Part shown: one piece after another, positions 26,757 through 36,007 of the stretch | Position numbering within the stretch: the first letter of the stretch is position 1 | Layout of the letters: each line of letters opens with the position of its first letter | From: Mesobacillus boroniphilus | GTDB lineage: Bacteria > Bacillota > Bacilli > Bacillales > Cytobacillaceae | Assembly: GCF_018424685.1 (NCBI RefSeq) | Contig: NZ_QTKX01000002.1 | Location: forward strand, 310,001 to 374,000 | Length of the DNA stretch: 64,000 bases | Direction: 5' to 3' | The notes under the pieces: model-generated | The model's input: only the letters and a program-made list of their open reading frames with translations | Databases searched by the model: none | Told to the model about the DNA's origin: nothing | Program-made: the position numbers and the translations under genes

Positions 26757-27397
26757 CGCAGTTCATACCTCCTCTCTATAAAGTCGCCGAGTTTGGTCAG
26801 CAAGTAAATCAGGATGAAGTACATAAGAGCTACCATTCCCCATATTTTAAAAGGTTCATAGGTTGCCGAAACGACGACTTGCCCTCTTTGTGTCAGTTCA
26901 GCGATGCCGATGACGGACAGGAGTGAGGTGTCCTTCAGGCTGATGATCGCCTGGTTCACAAATGTCGGCAGCATCCTTCTTAACGCCTGCGGCAGTATGA
27001 TATAACGCATCGTCTGTGCACTGGTCAGTCCTAGTGTCCGCGCAGCTTCTGTCTGTCCTTTATCGATGGACTGGATACCGGCCCGGACAATTTCCGCTAT
27101 ATATGCACCCGCATTGATGGCAATCCCAACGACGCCAGCTGTTACAGGTTGAAGCGAAATGAAGGGTAGTGAATTCAATCCGAAGTATATAAAGAATAAT
27201 TGAACGAGGAAAGGTGTTCCGCGTACAAAGTTAATGAACCAAATCGCGATCCACCTTAAAGGCGGAATCGGGGAAAGTCGGAAAAGTGCTGTAATTAAAC
27301 CGATGATGAACCCAAACAGCAATCCGAGAAGAGTTATATATGCTGTCAGTTTTAACCCGGCCCATAAGACGGGAAGGGCTTCCTGAAAAATTTCCAT
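26753..27397 (-). CDS. glnP: Amino-acid ABC transporter permease (HisM/GlnP-like)
   Basis: 214 aa, five or six membrane helices. The EAA loop for ATPase coupling is [25 protein letters not shown]. The N-terminal [14 protein letters not shown] and [15 protein letters not shown] segments are typical of the His/Glu/Gln family. It probably forms a homodimer because only one permease gene is present. Confidence 0.94.
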   Translation of the reverse strand: MEIFQEALPVLWAGLKLTAYITLLGLLFGFIIGLITALFRLSPIPPLRWIAIWFINFVRGTPFLVQLFFIYFGLNSLPFISLQPVTAGVVGIAINAGAYIAEIVRAGIQSIDKGQTEAARTLGLTSAQTMRYIILPQALRRMLPTFVNQAIISLKDTSLLSVIGIAELTQRGQVVVSATYEPFKIWGMVALMYFILIYLLTKLGDFIERRYELR

Positions 27398-27425
27398 AGT
27401 CTAGCTCCTTTCTTTAGACAAAGAC

Positions 27426-27448
27426 AGCGCGCTTACTGGGAGCGCGCT
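27426..27448 (-). terminator. GC-rich intercistronic hairpin between glnH and glnP
   Basis: AGCGCGC and GCGCGCT stems around a 9-nt loop. On the minus strand it follows the binding-protein stop and lacks a good T tract, so partial termination or 3'-end protection favouring binding-protein mRNA is likely (inference). Confidence 0.6.
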
Positions 27449-27458
27449 GAGAGAATTC

Positions 27459-28250
27459 TTACTCTTCAAGATAACGGTTCAAGATTTCGTCGTACTTGCC
27501 GTTGTCCTTGATTTTTTGAAGGCCGCTGTTTATTTTTTCAAGCAGTTCCTGGTTCTCGCCTTTTTTTACAGCGATGCCGTACTGGTCGCCATTCAGGCGG
27601 TCCCCGACGGTCTTCAGGTCAAGGTTGCTTGTTTTAATCGCATATGCGATAACCGGGTAGTCTTCAATCAATACATCTGCGTTCCCATTTGCAACTTCCT
27701 GGAACATGGACGGACTGTCATTGAATTGGCGTACTTCTTTAATGCCAGCTTCCTCTTTCATTTTCTCGGCATAATCAGCCCCTGTTGTACCATTCTTAAC
27801 GGCGACAACTTTACCTTCTAAATCATCCACACTGGTAATGTCGTTGTTATCTTCTGAAACAACAAGTGTTAATCCGGCATCAAAGTATGGGTCTGAAAAA
27901 TCGACTTTTTCTTTGCGGTCATCCGTGATACTCATGCCGGCAATTGCTACGTCTAGCTGGTCGGCAAGGATCGCCGGGATGATGCCGCCGAAGTCCATCG
28001 GCTTCAATTCAATCTTAAAACCTTCTTCCTCTGCAATGGCATTGATGATATCGATATCGATTCCTTTATACTTGCCGCCTTCTTCAAATTCGAACGGAGG
28101 ATAAGTCGTATCCGTACCAACAGTGTATGTAGTGCCCCCGTCTTCACCAGAGCCTTCATCGCCACCACTGTTTGCTGCATCGTCTGATCCGCATGCAGCC
28201 AAGGCCAGCATCATTGCCATTAAAAAGCTCAATATCTTTATTTTTTTCAT
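27459..28250 (-). CDS. glnH: Amino-acid ABC transporter substrate-binding lipoprotein
   Basis: 263 aa. ATG 28250 has GGAGGGATTGG directly upstream; the longer 28322 start is not supported. Lipoprotein signal MKKIKILSFLMAMMLALAAC (lipid-modified Cys20), then a Gly/Asp/Ser-rich linker. SBP_bac_3 domain: TYPPFEFEEGGKYKGIDIDIINAIA, MDFGGIIPAIL, GMSITDDRKEKVDFSDPYF, and AVKNGTTGADYAEKM. It is a periplasm-equivalent receptor for a polar amino acid, first gene of the glnHPQ unit. Confidence 0.94.
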   Translation of the reverse strand: MKKIKILSFLMAMMLALAACGSDDAANSGGDEGSGEDGGTTYTVGTDTTYPPFEFEEGGKYKGIDIDIINAIAEEEGFKIELKPMDFGGIIPAILADQLDVAIAGMSITDDRKEKVDFSDPYFDAGLTLVVSEDNNDITSVDDLEGKVVAVKNGTTGADYAEKMKEEAGIKEVRQFNDSPSMFQEVANGNADVLIEDYPVIAYAIKTSNLDLKTVGDRLNGDQYGIAVKKGENQELLEKINSGLQKIKDNGKYDEILNRYLEE

Positions 28251-28454
28251 CCAATCCCTCCAAATATTGATTGATAATTCAGTATATACGTCATGGTAAC
28301 AAAGGTTTTCTGTCCAATGCAAAGGAAAAGGCTTCTGGGACTTTCGTCAGCGAGAGGGGGAGGATGGTTTCGGCAGCTAAAAATCACATGTTCCATACAT
28401 TGTGATGAAGTCCCAATGATTATTCACCAGTCCGATCGTCTGGCCATTAGTATC

Positions 28455-28900
28455 GAAAGTGATGGAAGAAGAGAAATACGGAAATCATTTGAAATTTGAA
28501 TTCGGCGAAGGAGACGAAACAATCTTAATCCTTTCCCATTTTGATACAGTATGGGAGCCTGGAGATTTAGAGTTTAAAATCGAAGGCGATCGTGCATACG
28601 GACCTGGCATCCTGGATATGAAGGGCGGTCTTGTACAAGCGATTTGGGCAATAAAAGCCATTAAGGAATTGAACATCCCGTTCTCAAAGAATATTGTGTA
28701 CCTTTTTACCAGTGAAGAAGAGATTAGCAGTCCGACATCACGCTATGTGATTGAAGAAATAGCGGAGGATTGCGATTATGCATTAGTTACGGAACCACCC
28801 GTTGTTCGGACAATCGCTGAAAGTTGATAAACATATATGGGATTAAACCTTGGAGAAAGGTATGAAGCTAAGGGTAAAGCTAAATATTTAACTTAATGTT
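28455..28900 (+). pseudogene. Broken duplicate of the M20 gene and the start of its neighbour
   Basis: 28462-28812 is nearly identical to 24456-24806 (EEEKYGNHLKFEFGEGDET through VTEPPVVRT). The 5' end of the gene is missing, the frame stops at 28827, and the sequence then jumps to a decayed copy of the SD and first codons of the 25586 gene (CTTGGAG, then ATGAAGCTAAGGGTAAAG, stop after nine codons). So the M20 plus small-gene pair was duplicated and one copy lost its ends and middle. No functional enzyme is expected. Confidence 0.85.
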
Positions 28901-29160
28901 AATTATGAATAATATTGTAAATAAAAATAACCAGGTTATTTCTTCCTTTATTATCATATTGTGCATATTTACTTATATTTTTCTAAAAATATGGTTCTTT
29001 CTACTTATTATATTGGTATAATGGTTTTTGTGTGTTTTTTAGCTCTTTTCAAAGAAATGTTGATTTTGAATAGATTATATTACGATTGTGTCAAGCAATC
29101 GTCCCCTATCAAATCACAACAGAGAAAAGGCATTTTTTATGACAATCAGGAGGGGTTAAC
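28901..29160. other. AT-rich intergenic region upstream of LRR gene
   Basis: I see no convincing gene; a 70-codon frame at 28961 lacks an SD. AGGAGGGG just before 29161 serves the next gene. Confidence 0.5.
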
Positions 29161-31788
29161 ATGCATAAAGTAAAATGGCTTACTATGACATTAGTAATTA
29201 TGCTGCTAATGACATCCCTAAGTCCGTTGACTGCTATAAAAGCAGATTACTATGATTTAAGTTTTATTAGTATGGAACTGGCAGAGGATCATCAAATTGT
29301 TCTTTCATGGGAAGGCTACATAGAAAACGGGACGGATATCGACCGTTTTGAAATAAAACGTAATGATGAAATTATTGAGATCGAAAACCTTGAACCAGTT
29401 TATTCCGAAGAAATGGGTGACGGTCTCTTAAAACTAGTTGAGTATCAGTATATTGATCAGTTAACGGCTGAAGAAATTCAATCACCTTATGAGGAAATCA
29501 CTTATCAAGTGACAGGCTGGATTGGCGAGAAGACACTTTTGTCTGGACAACAGATATTGATTGTTGATCATTCATCAGGGGGAAATGATACGACTGGAAC
29601 CGAAGAGGGAATTTATTTCGATTTGGGAATGGCGAATGATGAAACTCTTGCTCTTCAATTTTATTACTACGGACCAGATGAATACGATGGAGCTATTTCA
29701 TATCGGATTTTTTTGGATGGAGTGGAGTATGACCAAGTAGAAGGAGCACAAGATAATTACCAAATTGGAAACCTTGCACCAGCTACAGACTATGAAATCA
29801 AAGTAGTGGCGTTAAATGAAGCAGGAAATGAATTGTTGGAAGAAACAAGAATCTTTACTACTTTGGAAGGTCCGACTGGTGAGGTTGTAGTCTTTCCTGA
29901 CGCAAACTTGGAGCAGGCTATTAAAAATCAATTAAACCTAGAAAGAGATCTGTATCAAAGTGACTTGGAAGATGTTACTTACCTGGATGCAGCTGGACTA
30001 GGCATTTCTGACTTAACAGGAATCAATCAGCTTGAAAATGTAACGATGCTCATGTTGGACGAAAATGAAATCACGGATGTTTCGATGCTTGCTTCTCTGC
30101 AAAACCTTGGGCATTTGGGATTAAGCGATAATCCAATTACGGATGGTACTTCGCTTGGCAACATCACTTCCTTGACATTCATTGGTTTGGGAAACGTGAA
30201 GATCACTGACTTTTCCTTTATGGAACAATTATCAAATTTGGATTCAGTAAGGCTTGACGGTAATCAGATAATGAGTATCGACTTCTTGGCAGGAAAAGAA
30301 AAATTGAGCTGGATCCAGCTTTCTGACAACCAAATCACTGATTTGTCACCAATTTACAGCTTCAAGGACTTGAGAGTTTTAGAGGTGAAAAATAACCCGA
30401 TTTCGAGTCTTGCCGGGATTGAAGGTTTGGCGAATTTAAGGATTCTTGATTTAAGCCTAACAGACCTGACGGAATTATCTGCCTTAGAAGCGATGGACAC
30501 TCTAGGGTACTTGGGGCTTTTAGATATGCCCGTGATGGATCTTACGGAAAATTCACCTTCACGAGCGACCATTGAAAAGTGGGAGGATAAGGGTGTATAT
30601 GTTGACTTCTTTAATCCTGCGAATGAATTAGAAGGCGTATTACAGGTGGAGGAAGTATCAACGAATTCGATTCGTATTTCATGGGAGAACGGCAATGACT
30701 ATGAAATCGATACAATCCGACTAAATGGTGATACTCATTCTCCTGAAGAAGGGACGACTTATACCTTTACTAACTTAAGCTCAGGTCAAAAATATATCGT
30801 CACTATCCAAGCTTTTGATACAACGAGCAGTGCTGTAATGTATGAGACGGTTGTTCTTCATACATTAGCTGCACCTAAGGATGATGAACCTGTAAATCCA
30901 GAAGAGCCTAACAAAGGGGAAAGCGAGCCAAAAACGGTTGTAGCTGTCCCTGCTGTAACAAACGGGAAAGCTTCTGTGTCAAATGAGGAAGTAGCAAAAG
31001 TCGAAGCTGGCGGAACATTCGAAGTGAGCTTAGTAACTGAAGAAAACCAGCAAGAAATCGACATTGTATTAACAAAAGAACAGCTCAAAGAGTTAAAGGA
31101 TAAAGGTGCATCTCTTTCAGTTAAAGACCAGGAAGTGACCTTAGGGTTCCCATTGAGCATTTTCGCTGAGGAAGACACGAATCTGCAACTGAAAAAACTC
31201 CCTGCCGTGAACGATGCACGTAGTGCTGTCTATGATTTTACCATCACTCAAGGTGATACGATTGTAAGTCAATTTTCAGAACCTGTAACCTTGACCTTCA
31301 ATGTCAATTTAGATGGTTTAGAAGACCCATCAAATCTAAAAGTGTTTTATTTTAATGAAGAAACAAAGGAATGGGAATTGATTGGTGGAACCTATGAAAA
31401 TGGTGAAGTTACCGCTCAAACCAACCATTTTAGTATCTACACAGTTTTTGAGGTTACATCTTCAGGAGATGTGCCAAGTAATCAAAACCCGGCCAATGCT
31501 GAATCTGACGAAGAGGCAGGTATTACTCCAGAAGAAAATGATTCTGATCAAACCACTGTTGAAAGCAGCCAACCTGGCACAAATCAACAAACAGAAAACA
31601 CAGTAGAAAACAAAGATGCTGTTCAATCAGAAGATATTCAAAATAATGAATCTGATCAAACAACAGAGACACAAAAAAATGAATTACCAGACACGGCCAC
31701 AAATACATTCAATGTAATCGCCGCAGGACTGGCCCTTATCGTATTTGCCACGCTGTTCTTACTCTCAACAAAAAGAAGAGAAGTATAA
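29161..31788 (+). CDS. LPDTA-anchored leucine-rich-repeat surface protein
   Basis: 875 aa. Signal peptide 1-29; two FN3-like domains (about 33-125 and 148-238); internalin-type LRR about 240-445 with 22-residue periods (LENVTMLMLDENEITDVSML, LSWIQLSDNQITDLSPI); third FN3 about 480-575; a conserved C-terminal domain about 590-770 (VTLTFNVNLDG, LKVFYFNEETKEWELIGG); Asn/Gln/Glu-rich wall-spanning linker; then LPDTA (842-846), membrane helix and KRREV. The sorting signal is the LPXTA type used by the YhcS/class D sortase of bacilli. Role probably adhesion or protein binding; monocistronic with AGGAGGGG SD. Confidence 0.92.
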   Translation: MHKVKWLTMTLVIMLLMTSLSPLTAIKADYYDLSFISMELAEDHQIVLSWEGYIENGTDIDRFEIKRNDEIIEIENLEPVYSEEMGDGLLKLVEYQYIDQLTAEEIQSPYEEITYQVTGWIGEKTLLSGQQILIVDHSSGGNDTTGTEEGIYFDLGMANDETLALQFYYYGPDEYDGAISYRIFLDGVEYDQVEGAQDNYQIGNLAPATDYEIKVVALNEAGNELLEETRIFTTLEGPTGEVVVFPDANLEQAIKNQLNLERDLYQSDLEDVTYLDAAGLGISDLTGINQLENVTMLMLDENEITDVSMLASLQNLGHLGLSDNPITDGTSLGNITSLTFIGLGNVKITDFSFMEQLSNLDSVRLDGNQIMSIDFLAGKEKLSWIQLSDNQITDLSPIYSFKDLRVLEVKNNPISSLAGIEGLANLRILDLSLTDLTELSALEAMDTLGYLGLLDMPVMDLTENSPSRATIEKWEDKGVYVDFFNPANELEGVLQVEEVSTNSIRISWENGNDYEIDTIRLNGDTHSPEEGTTYTFTNLSSGQKYIVTIQAFDTTSSAVMYETVVLHTLAAPKDDEPVNPEEPNKGESEPKTVVAVPAVTNGKASVSNEEVAKVEAGGTFEVSLVTEENQQEIDIVLTKEQLKELKDKGASLSVKDQEVTLGFPLSIFAEEDTNLQLKKLPAVNDARSAVYDFTITQGDTIVSQFSEPVTLTFNVNLDGLEDPSNLKVFYFNEETKEWELIGGTYENGEVTAQTNHFSIYTVFEVTSSGDVPSNQNPANAESDEEAGITPEENDSDQTTVESSQPGTNQQTENTVENKDAVQSEDIQNNESDQTTETQKNELPDTATNTFNVIAAGLALIVFATLFLLSTKRREV

Positions 31789-31827
31789 GTGGCGGCACCT
31801 TGCACCTTCAGAATTTTTCGCATCAAG

Positions 31828-31863
31828 AAAAGAGCGACCATGCAGAACTGGTCGCTCTTTTTT
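31828..31863 (+). terminator. Terminator of LRR gene
   Basis: AAAGAGCGACCA and TGGTCGCTCTTT, 8-nt loop, T6. Confidence 0.9.
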
Positions 31864-31897
31864 GTGTGGAATCAGGAGTTTGCAGAGATGGTAAAAC

Positions 31898-31950
31898 AGA
31901 AAACACAGGGACGATTCTGGCGTCTAATTCGGGATTGGGTATAGTTTGCT
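31898..31950 (+). repeat. REP2 copy
   Basis: AAACACAGGGACGATTCTGGCGTCT and the shared tail TTGGGTATAGTTTGCTAAT. The rest of 31951-32140 shows no supported gene. Confidence 0.6.
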
Positions 31951-32140
31951 AATAGGGTCATTGTCCGGATGTTGATGGTGATTTATGTCCTTATAGTGAT
32001 GATTGAACTTGGGGATTTAAGCTCTTTACCATCCTTTATGGCGCTTTTTGAGAAGAGGTGTATTCCAATGCTTATATGGAAGTCTCCCCGCATTTGTCGT
32101 AATCAACTTATGTATAGGCTTATAAAAATTCTTATGTATA

Positions 32141-32172
32141 AAAAAGTCAGCCCTCCAATAAGGCTGACTTTC
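32141..32172 (-). terminator. Terminator of the PqqB-like gene
   Basis: AAAGTCAGCC and GGCTGACTTT around a 9-nt loop; on the minus strand the stem is followed by T5. Confidence 0.88.
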
Positions 32173-32180
32173 TATGTACT

Positions 32181-33062
32181 TTATAAATGAAACTCCATTC
32201 CTTCTTCTGCAATTTTAAAACCTCTATTTTTCAGTGCCGTTCGCTCTGCGCTTCCTGAATTTAATATTGGATTTGTATGATTAAAGTGAAGGAAGTAGAC
32301 TTCGCATTTGTTCCTATCCACAACTTTCTGTAACAAATCCATTGAATCTGTTATATACGGGTGGGGAATATCTTTGAAATTTCGCCCTAATTGCTTTAAC
32401 TCTTCCTCTGAGTAAAAAGTGGCATCTATGAAGCAATAATCTACTTTGGATGCGATATCTACAAGATTACAATCCCATTCTTCCCATTTATCTATATCGG
32501 GTATATATAGGATTTTTTTATTAAGCCCACTAATCACAAAGCCAAATGTTTCTGAGTACTCATTTCTATGAGGCACTTCTAATGGTGTAATTGTTAAATT
32601 ACTTTCCAGTTTTATAGGGTGGTCTGCAATTAAATCCTTAATGTTTATATTATTCAAATCAACTAATTGCTTCCATGGAAAGTGTTTTGTCAGCATGTTT
32701 TTCATTTTGTTGCCAGCGAATATATCCAATTCATTAGTTGCCATTGCTTCCTTGCCCAGGAACATTAAGCCAGTGTAGTGTCCGATGTGAGCATGGGAAA
32801 GTATGATACCATCGAGTTTGAATGCTTGATGGTCTTTATTTATCAAAAGCAATTGGTCTTTAAAGTCAGGCGTGGCGTCAAGCATATACCATTTTTTCAA
32901 ATCAGGCAAAAGGATCCCAAGAGAGGAAGCGAACCTTTTTTTTGAAGGATTGTTAATTGCCTCTGTACAATTATTACAAAAACAATTAGCCTGTGGAATT
33001 CCACCATCTTGGGCGGTACCCAGGATTTTTACTGTAATAATGCTTTTGTCCAATTTATTCAC
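32181..33062 (-). CDS. PqqB-like metallo-beta-lactamase-fold hydrolase
   Basis: 293 aa. GTAQDGGIPQANCFCNNC near the N-terminus is the PqqB-type zinc-binding segment (C-x-C and C-x-x-C). Metal site SHAHIGHYTGL, third His in VPHRNEYSE, FIDATF, and C-terminal FLHFNHTNP. In PQQ makers PqqB hydroxylates the PqqA tyrosine; no pqqA, C, D or E is here, so another hydrolase or oxygenase role is likely. It starts 5 bp after the NhaC-like antiporter stop, so the two form an operon. The start may be GTG 33062 or TTG nine bases on; SD GGGAAGTGA fits the latter better. Confidence 0.82.
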   Translation of the reverse strand: MNKLDKSIITVKILGTAQDGGIPQANCFCNNCTEAINNPSKKRFASSLGILLPDLKKWYMLDATPDFKDQLLLINKDHQAFKLDGIILSHAHIGHYTGLMFLGKEAMATNELDIFAGNKMKNMLTKHFPWKQLVDLNNINIKDLIADHPIKLESNLTITPLEVPHRNEYSETFGFVISGLNKKILYIPDIDKWEEWDCNLVDIASKVDYCFIDATFYSEEELKQLGRNFKDIPHPYITDSMDLLQKVVDRNKCEVYFLHFNHTNPILNSGSAERTALKNRGFKIAEEGMEFHL

Positions 33063-33069
33063 TTCCCAT

Positions 33070-34497
33070 TTAAACCGATTGCTCTATTGGTTTAACATTT
33101 GGTTCCGCTGTAACCGAACTTAGGTCATAGTTCTTTTTAGAGATGGAGATACCTGTATAACCATAGATGATGTTAATAATAATTACTAAGTATGCAAAGA
33201 AAACAAATGGGATAAAAGCAGCAGGACTAACTCCTAAAATATTTCCGGCAAAGACAGCTGGAACACTCCATGGAACCAGGTTTATCCCCACTGTCCCTGC
33301 AGCTTCTACAGATCTCGATAAGTTTTTAGTATCAAGTCCACGTTCTTTATATACATTTGTAAATGCACGGGCAGGAAGAATGATTGCAAGGAATTGTGCG
33401 CCGCTTGCAAAGCCAACTACCAAGGTAGAAAGAATAGTTGAGAGTATTAGAGATCCAGTACTGCGGGTCTTGGTTAACATCGATTTTATAATCCTTTTAA
33501 AAATCCCAGTTTCCTCTAAAATTCCCCCTAAAGCAGTTGCGGCTATCACAAGTCCAATAGTACTTAGCATTGAGGTAATGCCGCCTCTCGTTAGTAAAGA
33601 GTCTATTGCCTGTATCCCGGTGGCAGATTTGTAGCCGCTAGTCATAGCATTAATCATTTCAGAAATTGAGTTTCCCTGCACAACTACTGCAATTAAACCG
33701 CCTAACAGACTAACAATAACAAGTGAAGGGATAGCAGGGTACCTTTTAATCATTAAAAATATCGTAAAGATAGGAATCAATAATAATAGAGGGTGAATAG
33801 TGAATGCATTTTGCAATCCTGCCATGATGTTTTGAATTTCCTCTGAAGCGGCTGCACCTGTAGCAGCTCTGAATCCCAAAAAGAAGAAGAGCAATATAGT
33901 TAAAATAAAGGCCGGTATCGTGTCCCAAAGCATATGACGGATATGAGCGAATAAATTTGTATCTACCATTGCTGGAGCGACATTTGTGGTGTCAGACAGG
34001 GGAGAGAGTTTATCGCCAAAATATGCTCCTGAGATGATTGCTCCAGCTATAATAGCAGGGGAAAAATCCATACCTTGACCAACTGCCATGAAAGCTAGCC
34101 CAATCGTTGCAATCGCAGTAAATGAACTTCCTAATGTTATTGCGATTATTCCAGTAGTAAGGACAACAGTCGGCAAAAAGAGTTTCGGATTAATGATTAG
34201 TAAACCGTAATGAATGAGTGTAGGAATGACTCCGCTTAAAATCCAAGTTCCAACAATGGTTCCTATAATAAAAAGAATAAATACCGCAGGTAAAGCCTTT
34301 GATACACCATTTACCAGTGAACCCTGTAACTCTTCCCATTTAAAGCCAATAACAAGGCCCACAATCGCAGTTGCGAGAATTCCTGTAATTAAAGGAATAA
34401 ACATTCCCGCTTTCCAGAAGAATAGAGTTGCTGCAGCTGCAGACACCAATGCTAATAACGGGAAAATTGATAACAAAATACCAGGTTCTTTTTTCAA
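33070..34497 (-). CDS. NhaC-family Na+/H+ antiporter
   Basis: 475 aa, about eleven membrane helices. NhaC landmarks: GSSFTAIATIGLAFMAVG, SGAYFGDKLSPLSDTTNVAPAM, GTVGINLVPWSVPA. Members exchange Na+ for H+, or Na+-lactate for malate (MleN). Pairing with a hydrolase gene suggests it may export or import an organic acid rather than only sodium (inference). A cre-like site lies upstream. Confidence 0.9.
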   Translation of the reverse strand: MKKEPGILLSIFPLLALVSAAAATLFFWKAGMFIPLITGILATAIVGLVIGFKWEELQGSLVNGVSKALPAVFILFIIGTIVGTWILSGVIPTLIHYGLLIINPKLFLPTVVLTTGIIAITLGSSFTAIATIGLAFMAVGQGMDFSPAIIAGAIISGAYFGDKLSPLSDTTNVAPAMVDTNLFAHIRHMLWDTIPAFILTILLFFFLGFRAATGAAASEEIQNIMAGLQNAFTIHPLLLLIPIFTIFLMIKRYPAIPSLVIVSLLGGLIAVVVQGNSISEMINAMTSGYKSATGIQAIDSLLTRGGITSMLSTIGLVIAATALGGILEETGIFKRIIKSMLTKTRSTGSLILSTILSTLVVGFASGAQFLAIILPARAFTNVYKERGLDTKNLSRSVEAAGTVGINLVPWSVPAVFAGNILGVSPAAFIPFVFFAYLVIIINIIYGYTGISISKKNYDLSSVTAEPNVKPIEQSV

Positions 34498-34518
34498 ATT
34501 ATATATCCCCCTTTGAAT

Positions 34519-34533
34519 ATGAATACGTTTACA
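34519..34533 (-). promoter_or_regulatory. Candidate cre (CcpA) site upstream of NhaC-like gene
   Basis: ATGAATACGTTTACA differs at one position from the cre consensus WTGNAANCGNWNNCW. It lies 22 bp before the start codon, consistent with carbon-catabolite repression. Confidence 0.45.
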
Positions 34534-34615
34534 AAATTTCCAAATTATATATAATTATTTAAAAATTAACATAATTCAAAATTTTATTCAAGACATATTC
34601 TAGGGATAAGGTGAA

Positions 34616-34642
34616 GAAGCATGGGGACGTACCCTATGCTTC
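34616..34642 (+). repeat. REP1 hairpin
   Basis: GAAGCATGGGG, ACGTA, CCCTATGCTTC, TTTT; a fully regular copy, preceded by an extra GAA. Confidence 0.88.
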
Positions 34643-34693
34643 TTTTACATGGAGAAAATACTGTTAATAACTAAACATCCAATTGTCTCGCAT

Positions 34694-34725
34694 AAAAAAA
34701 TGACTATCCAAAAAGATAGTCATTT
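34694..34725 (-). terminator. Terminator of DUF805 gene
   Basis: AAATGACTATC and GATAGTCATTT around about 6 nt, T7 on the minus strand. Confidence 0.88.
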
Positions 34726-34733
34726 AAATAGAT

Positions 34734-35093
34734 TTAATGAACGAGAACTTTAGGGTTCGGGCCATACTTGTTGTCGTTTGCTTGACTATCTAAACATGTG
34801 AAGATAAATAAGATAGTGCCGCCAATGAGAGGAATTAAATTAATCAAAACAAACCAGCCGCTGTATCCGATATCGTGTAATCTACGAACTGTGACAGAAA
34901 GGGATGGAATGAACATAAAGAAATAATAGATAAGTATGATTACAAACAAAAAAACTGATTCCATAGCAGATCCTACAAGGTAGAGTATACCCAAAATAAG
35001 AAGGTTAAAAAAATTAAACAACCAGTATTCTTTACGCCTTGCTCTACCTTGAAAATTGACGTAATTCTTTATTGCCTCTAAATACCACCGCAT
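34734..35093 (-). CDS. DUF805 membrane protein
   Basis: 119 aa, three or four membrane helices. The diagnostic start YVNFQGRARRKEYWLFNFF, central VRRLHDIGYSGWFVLINLIPLIG and the YGPNP end match DUF805. Function of the family is unknown. ATG 35093 lies 8 nt after AGAGAGG; ATG 35099 would be too close. It is monocistronic. Confidence 0.9.
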   Translation of the reverse strand: MRWYLEAIKNYVNFQGRARRKEYWLFNFFNLLILGILYLVGSAMESVFLFVIILIYYFFMFIPSLSVTVRRLHDIGYSGWFVLINLIPLIGGTILFIFTCLDSQANDNKYGPNPKVLVH

Positions 35094-35130
35094 GTGCATG
35101 ACCTCTCTTTGAAATAATATTATTTTTTTG

Positions 35131-35157
35131 GAAGCATGGGGACGTACCCTGTGCTTC
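35131..35157 (+). repeat. REP1 hairpin
   Basis: GAAGCATGGGG, ACGTA, CCCTGTGCTTC, T5. Confidence 0.85.
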
Positions 35158-35165
35158 TTTTTATG

Positions 35166-35438
35166 TTCGGAATAAAGGGAGACAGGTACCCATCTCCATG
35201 TCCTCTTTGTAATTCAAAAATGGTTTCTGAGCGTTTTATTTTCCAAACTACTCTGAACTTATTATCGGTAGGTTCATTCTTCTTTTTAAGACCTAACAAG
35301 ACTGGAAAAGTCAGTATTTTTGTTTATCTTCAAAAATCCAAAGACCACCAACCTCAAAGTAACAGATCTCATATGATTTCATCGCTCGATGGCAATGTTG
35401 ATATTAGCTTTATTAAAAACGAAGCAAGCAATGCATAA
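35166..35438 (+). pseudogene. Possible remnant of a zinc-ribbon protein gene
   Basis: The frame reads GIKGDRYPSPCPLCNSKMVSERF and then SVGSFFFLRPNKTGKVSIFVYLQ up to a stop at 35438. CPLCNSKM is typical of the first zinc knuckle of small Bacillus zinc-ribbon proteins, but the second CxxC is absent and no SD precedes a start; the only upstream ATG lies in the REP1 element. Probably a decayed gene; it may be non-coding. Confidence 0.3.
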
Positions 35439-35479
35439 ATAAATTCAATATATTCCCATCCTCAACTGATGCTCATCCA

Positions 35480-35644
35480 CATCCTATCCTTTACGGTCGT
35501 ATGTCCCTGTACTATTTGGCACAGGAGGCCTGTCAACAGGTCGGTTTGCAAACATGGAACAATGATAAAGGATCACGACCAGCATCGCCAATACCTTTAT
35601 CCAATCCAAATCGAATGCCTATTTAAATGACTATTATTTTCCAT
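35480..35644 (-). pseudogene. Acyltransferase-3 gene remnant
   Basis: A good SD (GGGAGGAATTT) and ATG at 35644 begin MENNSHLNRHSIWIG, then a stop. The next frame continues IKVLAMLVVILYHCSMFANRPV, the first membrane helix of many acyltransferase-3/OatA-like proteins (D-x-I-K-x-L-A-M-L-x-V-I-x-Y-H). It ends about 35480 and no further domain is found. So it is a frameshifted and truncated N-terminus. Confidence 0.6.
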
Positions 35645-36007
35645 AAATTCCTCCCTTTGGTTTAAATATACATCTTCTTCAGATTAATTCCACTATTTTT
35701 TTATAAGTCAGGTTTGTAAAAAATAATGATGAAATCATGTTCAAACTGAAAACGTTTTTTGATCTCACATTGTGGAAGTCATAGAGATGGTTTGAGCATA
35801 CAAAATTCAACTGATGGCAAGAGAACTGTCCCCTCAATATTGTTTAATTTTAGTGTCAATAAGGAAACGTTTTTTATGTAGAGAATACTCTATAGTGGAT
35901 GTGCCAGGAATATGAAAATTGACGAATTAATGAACTGCATTGTAGGAATTCTGGCCATCAGGTAGTATTAAGTTGTTATTTTTACTTCGAATTTAGAAAG
36001 GTGGGCC

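Noticed and set aside
28251..28455. Second M20 gene start upstream of the broken copy
   Set aside because: No similarity to the intact gene upstream of about 28455; the region is the glnH promoter side.
28961..29173. 70-aa ORF upstream of the LRR gene
   Set aside because: No SD, AT-rich sequence, and it overlaps the SD and start of the LRR gene.
31969..32190. 73-aa ORF between LRR and PqqB-like genes
   Set aside because: It runs through a REP2 tail and the terminator of the opposite gene; no SD.
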